A stretch of 64,000 bases of DNA from Hyalella azteca (taxonomy: Eukaryota > Arthropoda > Malacostraca > Amphipoda > Hyalellidae), in contig NW_025947153.1 of NCBI RefSeq assembly GCF_000764305.2, positions 140,432 through 204,431 on the forward strand, read 5' to 3'. The notes under the pieces were generated by a model. The model did no database searches. It was given only the letters and a program-made list of their open reading frames with translations, and was not told where the DNA came from. Below are positions 10,660 to 20,800 of the stretch, piece by piece. How positions within the stretch are numbered: the first letter of the stretch is position 1; every line of letters starts with the position of its first letter. Both the position numbers and the translations under genes were made by a program.

Positions 10660-10937
10660 AAATTCATAGTACAAATAACTGATTCTGATATGCAAGTCTA
10701 CTAGTCGAAAACACTAGCAAATATCACGCAAATGTCAGAGTTGCACCCAAGATTATAGTACAAATAACTGATTCTGATTTGCAAGTCTACTAGTCGAAAA
10801 CACTAGTAAATATCCCGCAAATGTTAGAGTTGCACCCAAGATTATAAGGTAGTAAATATCCCGCAAATGTCAGCGTTACACCCAAGATTATAAGGTAGTA
10901 AATATCCCGCAAATGTCAGAGTTACACCCAAAATTAC
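10660..10937. repeat. Tandem repeat abutting a splice donor
   Basis: A larger unit (about 105 bp: acaaataactgattctgat...cactagtaaatat) occurs twice, followed by about three copies of a 55-bp unit (aaatatcccgcaaatgtcag...cacccaagattataaggtag). The last copy runs into the donor of the exon ending at 10938. Confidence 0.85.
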
Positions 10938-11163
10938 ACGACATTCGATATTACCGGCAAGAGACCAGACGTTGATGGTAGCACCAGCATACGACAGCAG
11001 CAGCCGGCCAGAGGGCATAGCCAGGACGGTGCTGAGGGGAGCAGGAGTTGAGGGATACAGTCCTCGGTCAGGCTCGGAGGACTGGAACACGAGGACTTGA
11101 TCCTGAGAGGGCACCCCGCCTCGGGGGCACATTGACCAGGTCCGTACTGTCCCGTCGTACCCG
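10938..11163 (-). CDS. HERC1: HERC1 exon: WD40 blade (GYDGTVRTWSM)
   Basis: Encodes GYDGTVRTWSMCPRGG at the start and LSTVLAMPSGRLLLSYAGAT followed by INVWSLAGNIECR: the end of one WD40 blade and all of the next. Donor GTAATT after CGT gives phase 0, as needed by the exon at 9663; the alternative donor after GCCG does not. Acceptor AG at 11164-11165. Confidence 0.92.
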
Positions 11164-11264
11164 CTACAAAAAAATAACAGTTGTATAAAATGTTTAAACC
11201 TCAAAATTTTTTATAGATAAAATATATATAGATAAAAGTGATCAACAAAACTTGATCAACAAAA

Positions 11265-11375
11265 ATATATATAACTCAGTACTCGCTGCAGTGAGTGACA
11301 GAGAGCGCATTTTCTCGTCGACAAAAACTTGAGGTCACGGACGGACGGACATAACGAGCACAATAGCGCCTAAAA
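11265..11375. repeat. Dispersed repeat R2 copy
   Basis: Same tataactcagtactcgctgc start and gtcacggacggacggacat core as 6588-6775, truncated before the palindromic end. Confidence 0.75.
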
Positions 11376-11483
11376 AGAAAATAGCAGTTGTTGCAAGAAA
11401 ATGTTTAAACCTCGAGATTTTATTATTGCAATAACATCAATTCACGAGTCGCACTTTCAAAAATAGTTAGAAGGTCATAGGAA

Positions 11484-11595
11484 TGAGGCGTCAGTTGATC
11501 GCTGACGGCTTCTCAAGGAAAACCCACCAATCACAGACGAGAAACCTACCGCTACATGTACATGAGCGAGTTTTGATAGTACTGCTCATAATAAG
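11484..11595 (+). repeat. Dispersed repeat R1 copy
   Basis: Diverged copy: cgctgacggcttctcaagga then caccaatcacagacgaga and gagcgagttttgatagtac. Confidence 0.65.
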
Positions 11596-11681
11596 AAGCT
11601 AGTTCGATAACATGGACGTAAGCTAGATAGATAAAATAAATAATATAACACTAATTCATCATATCCATGACTCAGACTGAC

Positions 11682-11826
11682 CATGTAACGATGCGGTTCC
11701 TTGAGGGCATCCAGAGAGGCTGGCCAGTCTTGGAGGTGTGGGCCTCGAGCGCCGTGATGCGGAGGCGAGGCAAAGCGCCGCTGAAGTCACAGGCAAACTT
11801 GCCGCAATTGTCGCGTACACCCGCGC
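11682..11826 (-). CDS. HERC1: HERC1 exon: start of WD40 domain (RDNCGKFACDF...IVTC)
   Basis: Encodes AGVRDNCGKFACDFSG, LPRLRITALEAHTSKTG and LWMPSRNRIVT with a split final codon TG|C. Joined to the next exon this gives IVTCGYDGTVR, a textbook WD40 junction. Donor GTCAGT; acceptor AG at 11827-11828. Confidence 0.93.
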
Positions 11827-12469
11827 CTGTTCCAAGTAAGGTTAAGTTTAGCGTAAAATGCTGTTTTTTTTTCAGTGTTCAAGGTTTTTTTAGCGTAAAA
11901 TTTTTTTTTCAGCATAAAACGTTGTTTCTTTTTCAGTGTAGGGACAGACGTATGCCTGTTTGAAGGGTGATTAAGTTCAGCGTAAAATGTTTTTTTTTTT
12001 TCCAGCGTTGAGACAGACGTAGCGGCTAGAGCTAAGACGAAACTCGCATTACTATCAAACCAGGTTGAATCGACACTTCCACATTATACCTGATATGACG
12101 AACCTGCCAGATTGTTTTCACGATTAGGTAGAACATTGAAAAATAAGTTGAAAGACACACAAGTTTTTATTTCTTATAATCATATTAAACCTGCGTCTGA
12201 AGGATTTTTCTCGAGTAATTATTCTCCAAAAACAGGATAGAAAATTATAAAAATACCCCAATCTCGTAGTAATAGCATTTCATAGCTAGTATACCATGCT
12301 GGAAGGCGAAGTGAACTTCCTTCACTGTAAATAATCTCCAAGAATTCAGGGGAGAAAATTGAAGAAACACCCCAAGATCATAATAATAGCAATAAATAGT
12401 TAATAGAAGTAATAATAGCAGTTAATGGGTAAAAGACATTGCAATTCCCAACAGTAGCCCAGACCTCAC
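11827..12469 (-). other. Intron with T-rich tandem segment
   Basis: Three diverged copies of a unit around agcgtaaaatgttttttttc lie at about 11850-12005. The rest is AT-rich and unremarkable. Confidence 0.6.
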
Positions 12470-12566
12470 CAGTTCGTGCAGCAGCAGGATCAGATGGATC
12501 TGATTTTGGTGAGTGTTGAGTGACTGTGGAGTTACTGCTCTCAGCGCTGCTCTTCAGGCACTCCAC
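12470..12566 (-). CDS. HERC1: HERC1 exon: Ser/Pro linker before WD40
   Basis: 97 nt encoding VECLKSSAESSNSTVTQHSP and SDPSDPAAARTG, a disordered linker. Donor GTGAGG and acceptor AG at 12567-12568. Phase 0 in, G|GC out; both joins are consistent. Confidence 0.88.
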
Positions 12567-12935
12567 CTGACACGATATACTAATTATATTACAAATATTG
12601 ATAAAAATTATATTATTTGTATATTGCCGGATAAAAATAATATACAAATTATATTATACGATATACAAATTATATTAAATTCGTATATGAAGTCATTTAG
12701 ACATTGTAACAGATTGCATATTATTGCTGAATAATCGGGTATGTACCTAGATCTCTAATTTGAAATACAATAATTTTTTCACTAGAGTCCAATTGTTAAA
12801 ATCACAACTTATAATTTTAAACGATGTTAGTGGTGGCAATAGTAAAAATGACGTCACCAGAGAACCAAAATACCGTTAACCCAAAACACAAGCAGAGAGC
12901 AGACGCAGAATTGACACGCTCTTCCGCCGGACTAA
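12567..12935 (-). other. Intron, AT-rich
   Basis: A short internal repetition of tatattatacgatatacaaat near 12590-12680; otherwise nothing. Confidence 0.5.
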
Positions 12936-13296
12936 ACTGAGTCAGGACTAAACTGAGTCAGGACTAAACTGAGTCAGGACTAAACTGAGTCAGGACTAAA
13001 CTGAGTCAGGACTAAACTGAGTCAGGACTAAACTGGGTCAGGACTAACTGAGTCAGGACTAAACAGAGTCAGGACTAAACTGGGTCAGGACTAACTGAGT
13101 CAGGACTAAACTGAGTCAGGACTAAACTGGGTCAGGACTAAACTGAGTTAGGACTAAACTGAGTCGGGACTAAACTGAGTCAGGACTAAAGTGGGTCAGG
13201 ACTAAACTGTGTCAGGACTAACTGAGTCAGGACTAAACAGAGTCAGGACTAAACAGAGTCAGGACTAAACAGAGTCAGGACTAAACTGAGTCAGGA
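12936..13296. repeat. 16-17-bp tandem array (actaaactgagtcagg) with many TGAGTCA sites
   Basis: About 21 units of ggactaaactgagtca. Roughly a dozen keep an intact TGAGTCA (AP-1-type core); others vary to gggtca or agagtca. It directly precedes the 59-bp exon-end repeats. Confidence 0.93.
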
Positions 13297-13480
13297 GCAG
13301 AGACCAGGTACGAGCGTATCGTCTCAGAGACAGCAGTGAGGACCCACCAGATGGCGCAGAGACCAGTTATGAGCGTATCGTCTCAGAGACAGCAGTGTGG
13401 ACCCACCAGATGACGCAGAGACCAGTTATGAGCGTATCGTCTCAGAGACTGCAGTGAGGACCCACCAGATGACGCAGAGA
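13297..13480. repeat. 59-bp tandem repeats of an exon end plus donor (x3, then the exon)
   Basis: The motif gcagagaccag recurs at 13297, 13356, 13415 and (in the real exon) 13474. Each unit holds the last codons of the exon (ARTWSLRHL), the donor GTGGGT and flanking intron, with point differences. 59 is not a multiple of 3. Confidence 0.93.
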
Positions 13481-13599
13481 CCAGGTACGAGCAGAGACGT
13501 TGAGGTTGCTGCTGACGGCGCAGGCGCTGAGGGCGTTGCAGAGCTGCAGGGCGGGGGACACGAAGCTGTAGCCTGTACCTCCCGGGGAACATTCCACTC
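13466..13599 (-). CDS. HERC1: HERC1 exon: helical segment before WD40
   Basis: Encodes VECSPGGTGYSFVSPALQLC, NALSACAVSSNLNVSA and RTWSLRHL. Equivalent to human LELANALAACCLSSRLSSQHRQWAAQQLVRTL. Donor GTGGGT, phase 0; acceptor AG at 13600-13601. Confidence 0.9.
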
Positions 13600-14104
13600 C
13601 TGCAGCAGTGGATATGAGTTGGTTATATTGCATAAATATCGACACAAGCGGAAATGAATATGGATGAGTCATATTGTTCAAATAGTGACACACTTTCTTA
13701 CTCACGTCACACGAGAACAGATCGGAAGTGGCAAGGATTCATTCCTTTAATATGAGCCACGCTTTGTCAGGGTGATTCACAATAGGTACAAAGCTAGGCT
13801 AGGTAAAGCTAGGGATGTTCCGCACTAAGAAGATCGCATCGCAATATTGACACATTCTTGCTCATTTCTTTGAGTGTGCAGCAGGTGACATTGTCAATTA
13901 TGAAAACTATTTTTTGATTTGATGATTTTTTGTTGAAGAAAAAATCGTCAAACAATTTTCATTTGATTTACAACCGGAAACGAGTGGGCCCTTTTGAGGT
14001 TCAAACTTATACATGAACTTATTTATCAAACAGTTGACTTGAAGGAACACGAAAAATAGGATGCGAATAGTTAAAAAAAAATTCGTTGGCACTATTAAAC
14101 TTAC
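13600..14104 (-). other. Intron, nothing recognised
   Basis: AT-rich; only a short echo of the exon-flank sequence (gtgacacactttcttactc / ttgacacattcttgctca). Confidence 0.5.
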
Positions 14105-14185
14105 CAGGTTGTCGAAAAAGTGCAGGATTAGCGGCGAGAAGCGACACGAGAGCTTTCGTCACGCATAGCGTCTTACATGAAGACC
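14105..14185 (-). CDS. HERC1: HERC1 exon: KTLCVTKALVSLLAANP
   Basis: 81 nt encoding SSCKTLCVTKALVSLLAANP and ALFRQPG, equivalent to human VVTQALVALLADKGAKLRP. Donor GTAAGT; acceptor AG at 14186-14187. Phase 1 at both ends. Confidence 0.92.
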
Positions 14186-14739
14186 CTGTGGAATAAAAAT
14201 TCATTCATTATAATAAGCATAATAATAAGCATAATAATAATTATAATAATAATAATAAGCATAAGCAGTTCATTATAATAAACTATTAATAATAAAAATT
14301 CATTCATCAGTCATTAATAGTTTACCTGATCAAGGCATTTAGATCTAGAGAGTTTAAATACCAGGATTTAATGTTCGATAATATTTAGATTTAGAACCAT
14401 AAAGTATCTAGATCTGGAGTTTTAAATTACCTAGAAATATTCTGGTTAGATCTAGGTAATAGGTAATATTTAGATCCATTAATATTTAGGAGTTACCAGC
14501 AAAATCTACCTAAATCTCTATCGTTATAGCATTTATATGTTATAGGATTAAGGTTAAGATAGACAGACGTTGTGATAAAATGCAGATTTTTTGAGTACCA
14601 GTAAATAATTCTTATAATGTGAATTATTAGAAAAATATTAATTATAATTATTATTATAGGTGTATAAGATTATATTATAAGGCTATATCACCAGGTAATT
14701 AATATCTTCTGCATGCATACTATTAAAAATAGTAACGAG
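14186..14739 (-). other. Intron, AT-rich with ATAATAAGC stutters and a TAGATCTAGG-rich patch
   Basis: Short (ataataagc)n near 14212-14275 and repeated gatctag/agatctag motifs at 14340-14480. No coding. Confidence 0.55.
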
Positions 14740-14835
14740 TTTGTCAGCCAATCACTGATGACTTCTCAAGTAAATCACACCAATCACAGACGATTAATAG
14801 TCCGCTACATGTTTGATGATAACGGCCTTGGAGGT
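14740..14835 (+). repeat. Dispersed repeat R1 copy
   Basis: Contains gtcagccaatcactgatgac, ttctcaag and caccaatcacagacgat. Confidence 0.7.
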
Positions 14836-14837
14836 CT

Positions 14838-15400
14838 AATGAATATATTATACTATAAATATAAAATGTATATATGAATAAAATATTATTATTATACTAT
14901 TAATAATTATTAGAAAGTCTAATGAAAATATTATATTGTAAATATAAAATAAATATAAAGATAAAATATTATTATTATACTATTAATAATTATTAGAAAG
15001 TCTAATGAAAATATTATATTGTAAATATAAAATAAATATAAAGATAAAATATTATTATTATACTATTAATAATTATTAGAAAGTCTAATGAAAATATTAT
15101 ATTGTAAATATAAAATAAATAAAAGAAAATATTTTTATAATACTATTTAAAATTATTAGGAAGTCTAATGAAAATATTATATTGTAAATATAAAATAAAT
15201 ATAAAGAGAAAATATTATTATTATACTATTAATAATTATTAGAAAGTCTAATGAAAATATTATATTGTAAATATAAAATAGATATAAAATGAAAATATTA
15301 GTATTATAATTATAAGAGCTTCAGGTCCGACAGAAAGACTTTCTAATTATTAGAAAGTCTAATGAAAATATTATATTATAAATATAAAATGAATGCAATA
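14838..15400. repeat. ~84-bp AT-rich tandem array (about 7 copies)
   Basis: Unit: tctaatgaaaatattatatt, gtaaatataaaataaatata, aagataaaatattattat, tatactattaataattatta. The last copy runs up to the donor of the exon at 15449; ttataagagcttc... is itself duplicated at 15309 and 15421. Confidence 0.92.
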
Positions 15401-15448
15401 AGAAAATATTATTATTATAATTATAAGAGCTTCTTGTCCGACACTCAC

Positions 15449-15638
15449 CCGTAGCCTGGGCCCGCGTGTCGCCAGGTCTCTGGTGTAGGTCCCAGGGTCC
15501 CAGGTCGTCCCGTGTTGGGCTTTGCAGTAGAGAATCTTGGCCCAGTCTTAGACCCGACAACGGGTCGCTGGACTTCCCAAAAGCTTTGCTTGTTGAACAA
15601 TCGGAGTCTTCGCTGTCCCATGCAGCGGCCAGCAGATG
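15449..15638 (-). CDS. HERC1: HERC1 exon: HLLAAAWDSEDSD linker
   Basis: Encodes HLLAAAWDSEDSDCSTSKAF, then a polar linker SGLRLGQDSLLQSPTRDD and DLHQRPGDTRAQATG. Donor GTGAGT, acceptor AG at 15639-15640. Phase 0 in, G|GG out. Confidence 0.9.
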
Positions 15639-15889
15639 CTGAAACATGTAAGTAGTGTTTCAGTGTACATTTCACAAAATCGTCACAAAAACGGTTTCAC
15701 AAAAAGTTAAAAAAACATCGAGCTATGCTTGCAAAAATGATAAAAGTTCAGCACCTCGCCCATCATTACGCACATCAGCTGGCGTAAACCATGGAAGATT
15801 AAATCGTGAAATAAAATAATTATTAACAGGACGATACGGTCAGCAGCGTGGCGGTCTCCTTACAGCATCCGTTGTACAGCTCAAGGGGA

Positions 15890-16330
15890 ACCTCAAGTAT
15901 TTAAAACGTAAAGGATTACAATCATAAAAAAATATAACTCAGTACTTAAATGAGAAAATGCGCTAGAAATAGTAATAAATATTTAAAAGTTTTTCATTGG
16001 ATGGCTCTGGTTAACTCGACCCTGAAGGAATAAAATCATACTCTATCATCAAAGAACCTCAAGCATGAAAACCATAAAGAATTACAATCGTGAAATAAAA
16101 ATAATTATAAATAATTGCGAGTCTGCTACTGGATAGCACTGGTTAACTCGACCCTGAAGGATTAAAATCATGCTTCATCATCAAAGAACTTCTAGAATTA
16201 AAACCATAAAGGATTACAATCATAAAATAAAAATATTTACATATAAATAATTGCATATCTTGTATTGGATTACACTGGTGAACTCGATCTTGAAGGATTG
16301 AAATCATACTTCACCGTCAATGATGCATTC
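15890..16330. repeat. ~125-bp tandem repeat (3-4 diverged copies)
   Basis: Recurring blocks ggattacaatcataaaataa, tggatagcactggttaactc and gaccctgaaggattaaaatc. An internally deleted R2 fragment (tataactcagtac...gaaaatgcgct) is embedded at 15922-15970. Confidence 0.8.
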
Positions 16331-16756
16331 GAGTCGAAAATTTTTTTAAATATTGTACTGGGGTAGCATCGGCTAACTCGTGAATGATATGAAATACCAT
16401 GACTTTCCAGCTGTTCATTTGTCATTATGTCAAATGAACGATGTCATTAGTCCTAATATTATAAATAAGTAATCTTAAAATGGTGCGTAAATATCAGACT
16501 TCGACAGACATTATTTATATATAAATCACGGTAATGAACCTAACATAGCTTGCATGCTCAGCGAGAAGAAATAAAAACAAACTCTAACAACATCATAAAT
16601 CAACACAAATGAAAAACCTGATTCGCATGTCCACCGAAAATAGAAACACAGATTAAGAATAATAATTTAATCCTGACCTTGACCTATGACCCTCCCTCTC
16701 TGACTTAAAACCCCTCCTTTCTTGGCCTACTTGGAATGATAACTACTTCCTACTTC

Positions 16757-16757
16757 N
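16757..16757. other. Single-N assembly join
   Basis: An isolated N four bases from a mate-pair adapter. Confidence 0.95.
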
Positions 16758-16760
16758 CAC

Positions 16761-16798
16761 CTGTCTCTTATACACATCTAGATGTGTATAAGAGACAG
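16761..16798. other. Nextera mate-pair junction adapter (artefact)
   Basis: Perfect 38-bp palindrome: CTGTCTCTTATACACATCT followed by its exact reverse complement. These are two Tn5 mosaic ends joined head to head, the Nextera mate-pair circularisation junction. Not genomic. Confidence 0.98.
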
Positions 16799-17080
16799 GT
16801 ATGGAGATGCGCAGTCCATGAAAGAAAAGGCGGAATTCTAGAATTGCTGGTTTGTATAATCAATATAGGTCCATTTGGGTTACATTACTTGTGCAATACA
16901 AAACTATTGTGATGAGTCAAAGAAATTAACACTTCTTACGGGTAAAGGTGGAATTTTAGGGAAGCTGGTTCAAATAGTAAATTTCCGTCCAACTAAGTTA
17001 CTTGTTTCATTCAAAAATATTAGACAAGCTCGAATAAAATAAATGATTAAATTTTAGCTTTTCCGATCAATTTTCGAGTC

Positions 17081-17190
17081 CGTATCTCCGTCAGCCAATC
17101 ACTGACGACTTTCCAAGCTAGACACACCAATTATAGACCAGAAATTGGCGCTCTGTGAAATTAAGCGAATTTTGAGAGTTCATTCATTAC
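17081..17190 (+). repeat. Dispersed repeat R1 copy
   Basis: Contains ccgtcagccaatcactgacg, actttccaagcta and gaattttgagagttcat. Confidence 0.75.
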
Positions 17191-17296
17191 CTTTTTGCGC
17201 ATTTCCACCCTGCCAAGCGCGCACTAGCGCTGACGTTATCAGTGGCATAATTTTAATTACATAAATTTCAGTAAATTTGCTAATAATTTGAATAAC

Positions 17297-17427
17297 CTGA
17301 GTGGTGCGGGCGAGAGCCGTCATCCTTGTGTCAGGAGTCTCAAGTACGTGTGCCTCTAGAGGCTCCCTGCGATCAGGTAAGCCTTCATCACCGCGGTCAC
17401 AAGAGGCGGCCACTCCGCCCTCCACAT
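17297..17427 (-). CDS. HERC1: HERC1 exon: VEGGVAASCDRGDEG...ALARTTQ
   Basis: Encodes VEGGVAASCDRGDEGLPDRR and ETPDTRMTALARTTQ. The RMTALARTTQHLLAAA join with the next exon resembles human RVVALRRVTAAAQVLLART. Donor GTTATT, acceptor AG at 17428-17429; G|AT in, phase 0 out. Confidence 0.9.
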
Positions 17428-17499
17428 CTGTGGGGAATAAAATTCTGTGTAGTACTACACTAAAGAATCACGGTTATTCGCTAAAAAAACTGTATTATA

Positions 17500-17765
17500 C
17501 ACAATAATTATTAATAAGATATGCTTCATCGTACCTAAAAATAGAACCATTATAATTGACAAATAAATGATTTATTGTACCAAAGAATAGAACTGAAAAA
17601 TAGTATACAATTCTAAAATAAGTATAGTATAGTATATGACAAATAGCATAGAAATTCATATTGGCAAATAAATACTTCATCGTGCCCAACGATAGAACTA
17701 TTCATATTGGCAAATAAATGCTTTATCGTACCAAACAATGACAAAAAACAAGTGTCACTTAGGTA
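17500..17765. repeat. Diverged ~45-bp tandem repeat
   Basis: Units around ttggcaaataaatgctttatcgtacc / aaagaatagaactat; about five copies. Confidence 0.7.
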
Positions 17766-17841
17766 TACTGCAAGTACCTCAATTGCCTCGATGCTACTCA
17801 CAGTACGGTTATACTTACTGATACAGTTATTGGCTGTCAAT

Positions 17842-18306
17842 CAGGGTTGGCAATGATTAAATCAAAATGATTAAATCATGTGATTAAATCACTGGATTTT
17901 TTTATAAAAAAATCACGATTTTTTTATTTTTTCGATTTTTTTGATTTTTTCATATATTTAAATATATTGAGTGGCAGTCTTTAATTTATATTGAGGTATT
18001 GTTATTCATGGTTTAGTATAAATCTGTCTCTTATACACATCTAGATGTGTATAAGAGACAGACCTTGGCCTGTTGGCCATTATTGAAGGCAATAAGTGCC
18101 CTTTTTAGCCATCCATTATGATCCATATACTGTTATTGTTAGTAGGCTAATTGCAACATAAAAAAATAACACTTCAAAAAGACAAAAAAGTTGAAAAAAA
18201 TCAAAAAAATCAAATAAATAAAAAAAATCATGAAAAAATAAAAAAAAATCATTGATTTTTTTATTTTTTTGATTTAAAAAAAAATAAAAATAAATCACCA
18301 ACCCTG
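17842..18306. mobile_element. hAT-type MITE with perfect 8-bp target duplication
   Basis: Begins CAGGGTTGGCAATGATT and ends ATCACCAACCCTG: inverted termini CAGGGTTGG. Flanked by the identical 8-mer ctgtcaat at 17834-17841 and 18307-18314, as expected for hAT transposition. Interior is AT-rich with poly-T/poly-A inverted arms and no ORF. A 38-bp sequencing adapter sits inside it, so the true length is about 427 bp or unknown. Confidence 0.9.
18024..18061. other. Nextera mate-pair junction adapter (artefact)
   Basis: Same perfect 38-bp adapter palindrome as at 16761, lying inside the MITE at 17842-18306. Confidence 0.98.
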
Positions 18307-18329
18307 CTGTCAATTACTTCAGTCATTCA

Positions 18330-18722
18330 ATTGAATCAATTATATTCCTGACACAAAAAACAAGTTGTCTAACCGAACGTATGGTTGGCTGACGTCAGTC
18401 ATGCAATTCAATTACATTTTTAACAGAATAAAAGTTGTTTAACTGAACGTATGGTTGGCTGACGTCAGTCAAGCGATTCAATTACATTTTTAACACAGAA
18501 AAAAAAGTTGTTTAACCAAACGTATGGTTGGCTGACATCAGTCAAGCGATTCAATAACACTTTAATAGAAAAAAAAAATTGTTTCACCGAACGTATGGTT
18601 GGCTGACGTCAGTAATGCAATTCAATAACATTTTAAACAGAAAAAAAGTTGTTTAACTGAACGTATGGTTGGCTGACATCAGTCATGCAATTCAATAACA
18701 TTTTCAACAGAAAAAAGTAGTC
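18330..18722. repeat. ~76-bp tandem array with TGACGTCA (CRE-like) sites
   Basis: Six units, each accgaacgtatggttggctg followed by acgtcagtcatgcaattcaa and an A-rich spacer. Three carry perfect TGACGTCA and two TGACATCA. The final unit merges with the donor region of the exon ending at 18727 (tctcaccga resembles the unit's ttcaccga). Confidence 0.9.
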
Positions 18723-18726
18723 TCAC

Positions 18727-18918
18727 CGAAGTCAGGGTCGCAGAGCAGGACAGAGGCACCCAGCATGTCCTTGCGGGTGAAGGGTATAGGCGGGGGCAGC
18801 GAGCTGGGGTCCAGCCCTGCCAGGAGGGCGGCGCCCCCGACGCGGTCCCCTCCACTAGCGCCAGAGAACAGCGAGCAGCTCTCCTTCAGGTCAGCCTCAG
18901 ACAGAGACAAGTCGTCGT
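18727..18918 (-). CDS. HERC1: HERC1 exon: acidic/Gly-Pro segment
   Basis: Encodes DDLSLSEADLKESCSLFSGA and LPPPIPFTRKDMLGASVLLC. The segment FTRKDMLGASV aligns with human FPDSDPLGASVAM. Donor GTGAGA; acceptor AG at 18919-18920; G|AC in and G|AT out. Confidence 0.9.
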
Positions 18919-19233
18919 CTGGTCAAAGAAAACTATTTTATTGTATATAATAATATATATTATAAGATTTATCGTGTTGTCTAATAATATTATGTTTTAT
19001 TATATGGAAATTACCTATTTGTATTCCCATTATAAGAATGGTATATAAATGTATAACCTTGTATTTGAACAATTAATAATGATTCGCCTCATAAGACCAT
19101 AGTTAGATTTATAAAAAAAGCAGGAAAATGAAAATCATAAAAATAAGCTGAAAAATAGAAGCAAAAAAATGTAGGTATAAAATATTTAGAAATCTAAAAT
19201 TAAAAGAAAACATTCACAAAAAGTAAGTCTTAC
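18919..19233 (-). other. Intron, AT-rich, nothing recognised
   Basis: No array or ORF. Confidence 0.5.
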
Positions 19234-19401
19234 CCTCCATAGTAGCCAGAGGGGCGGGCGGGAAGTCAGCAGGTGCCCCTAAGAAGGACCTGACGTCAGG
19301 CTCGTCGTCGTAGCTGACGCCTCCAGCAGGAGGGCGGAGGGCGCCGCGGGGCATGGACGAGTGGAAGCGTTCACACATGGCGCACAACACGTACGTCCCG
19401 C
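19234..19401 (-). CDS. HERC1: HERC1 exon: second half of Cys/His-rich segment
   Basis: Encodes GGTYVLCAMCERFHSSMPRG, then YDDEPDVRSFLGAPADFPPA and TMED. The CAMC pair continues the CDIC...H...H...C cluster of the previous exon and corresponds to human YYLLCGTCREKY. Donor GTAAGA; acceptor AG at 19402-19403. Confidence 0.93.
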
Positions 19402-19404
19402 CTG

Positions 19405-19540
19405 CACGGTGGCGGTGGGGTGGTGGTGGTGGTGGTGGTGTGGTGGTGTGGTGGTGTGGTGGTGGTGGGGTGGTGGTGTGGTGGTGTGGTGGTGGGGTAG
19501 TGGTGGTAGTGAGGTAATGGTGGTGGGGTGGCGGACGTGG
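19405..19540. repeat. (GGT)n/(GTGGT)n microsatellite beside acceptor
   Basis: Long run of tggtggtgg/tgtggtg variants starting a few bases from the splice acceptor. On the minus strand it is a pyrimidine/ACC tract and may serve as part of the polypyrimidine region. Confidence 0.95.
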
Positions 19541-19754
19541 GTGGAGAAGATAAGATAACACAGGTGTGATAAGCGGAACAATAGATAAACGAATATCGTT
19601 GTGAATCTTACCCTATCCGTAAGTATCAATCAATAATATAATACTGATATTATCAAGAAATAAAGCTAAATGCATAATCGTCTGACGTCAGTCAACGAGT
19701 AGGGAACTTAAGCCTAAATTTATTTAAAGTTGTAAGTTCCTCTGGAAGAACAAT

Positions 19755-20000
19755 TTTCCAGAACACACCTGTAATACATACATCTACAGAGAATACACCT
19801 GTACTGTTACATCTGTACATACACCTGTAATACAGAATACACCTGTACTGTTACATCTGTACATACACCTGTAAAACATACATCTGTAATAACCTGTAAC
19901 ACATACATCTGTAATACAGAATACACCTGTACTGTTACATCTGTACATACACCTGTAACACATACATCTGTAATACAGAATACACCTCTAAACAGCGAGT
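19755..20000. repeat. Tandem array (acacctgtaatacatacatctgt units)
   Basis: Units of acacctgtaa, catacatctgt, aatacagaat and gtactgttac. The end of this array (19898-20000) is repeated at 26085-26187 at the junction between two copies of the region. Confidence 0.9.
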
Positions 20001-20354
20001 ATCGAAACCAAAACTGTTCTGATCATCGTTGATTTCTGTGAATGCTGGCGTTGACGAGATAAAAACCTCCTAACAGAATAATTAACTTATGTCAGAAGCT
20101 GCAGTTTTCACAATAAATGGCTGCCTTACTTTGGGAATCTTAGTTTTCAATATGGGCATTTTTGTACGTAGGTAGTTTATGTGCTTAAAAATCTTAGTTT
20201 ATAAATGCAAATAATTGCGATGCCAAGCAACATTTTTTAACGAGGAATGAAACGTTTTTTATTGTATTATCTGTTTAATTGCCTGCGGTTGTTCAGCTGA
20301 AAATAACAACTAACCCTGCACTGTACCACAGCAAGGACCGCATTAACAACTAAC

Positions 20355-20616
20355 CCTGCACAGTCCCACACGCGGCCCCTGGCAAGGACCGCGCGCAGCC
20401 AGGGTGCGCAGAAGTGTAATGGTATCTCCTGTCCCCGATAAGGTGCTGGCAGATATCACAGAGCGTCATGTCCCCCACAGATCCTTCGTCAGAAACATCG
20501 ATCCTGACGCCAGCGCTGCTGTCTCCTGCAGTGCCGCCCCTGCCGACGCCTGTCAGGAGACCCAAGTGGCTACGAGACCATCGAGACGTTCCTCTCATGC
20601 TGCGTTCACCGTTGAA
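20355..20616 (-). CDS. HERC1: HERC1 exon: Cys/His-rich segment (CDICQHLIG...HPGCARS), copy 1
   Basis: Encodes FNGERSMRGTSRWSRSHLGL, DSSAGVRIDVSDEGSVGDM, then LCDICQHLIGDRRYHYTSAH and PGCARSLPGAACGTVQG. Equivalent to human CELCECSVV...HPGCGRS, a probable zinc-binding segment. Donor GTTAGT, acceptor AG at 20617-20618. A near-identical copy is at 26542-26803. Confidence 0.94.
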
Positions 20617-20800
20617 CTGCAATAGTGAAAAACGAGGCATTCTTCACTATTTCATTCTTCATTGTTTTATTTGATGCATCAATTCATAATCATGTGGGTA
20701 CTATAAATATCTTCATGGTTTAACTAAACGTTTTTTCAAAATTGAGACGTTCCTCTCATGCTGCGTTCACCGTTGAACTGCAATAGTGAAAAACGAGGCA
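20584..20800. repeat. ~162-bp duplication of exon start plus acceptor
   Basis: The exon start, acceptor and following intron (gagacgttcctctcatgctg... to the TTTTCAAAATT block) recur from about 20744, giving a pseudo-exon start inside the intron. The 26.8-27.1 kb copy shows its own version of the same expansion. Confidence 0.88.

Noticed and set aside
12936..13296. CRISPR-like regular repeats
   Set aside because: No unique spacers, units only 16-17 bp, eukaryotic intron; it is a minisatellite.
16761..16798. Natural Tn5/IS50 insertion or palindromic regulatory site
   Set aside because: Two mosaic ends joined exactly head to head with no transposase, four identical copies, one replacing 857 bp: a library adapter.
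19214..19629. His/Pro-rich N-terminal extension of the 19.2-kb exon
   Set aside because: It is the (GGT)n intron tract read through the acceptor; the exon begins at 19401.
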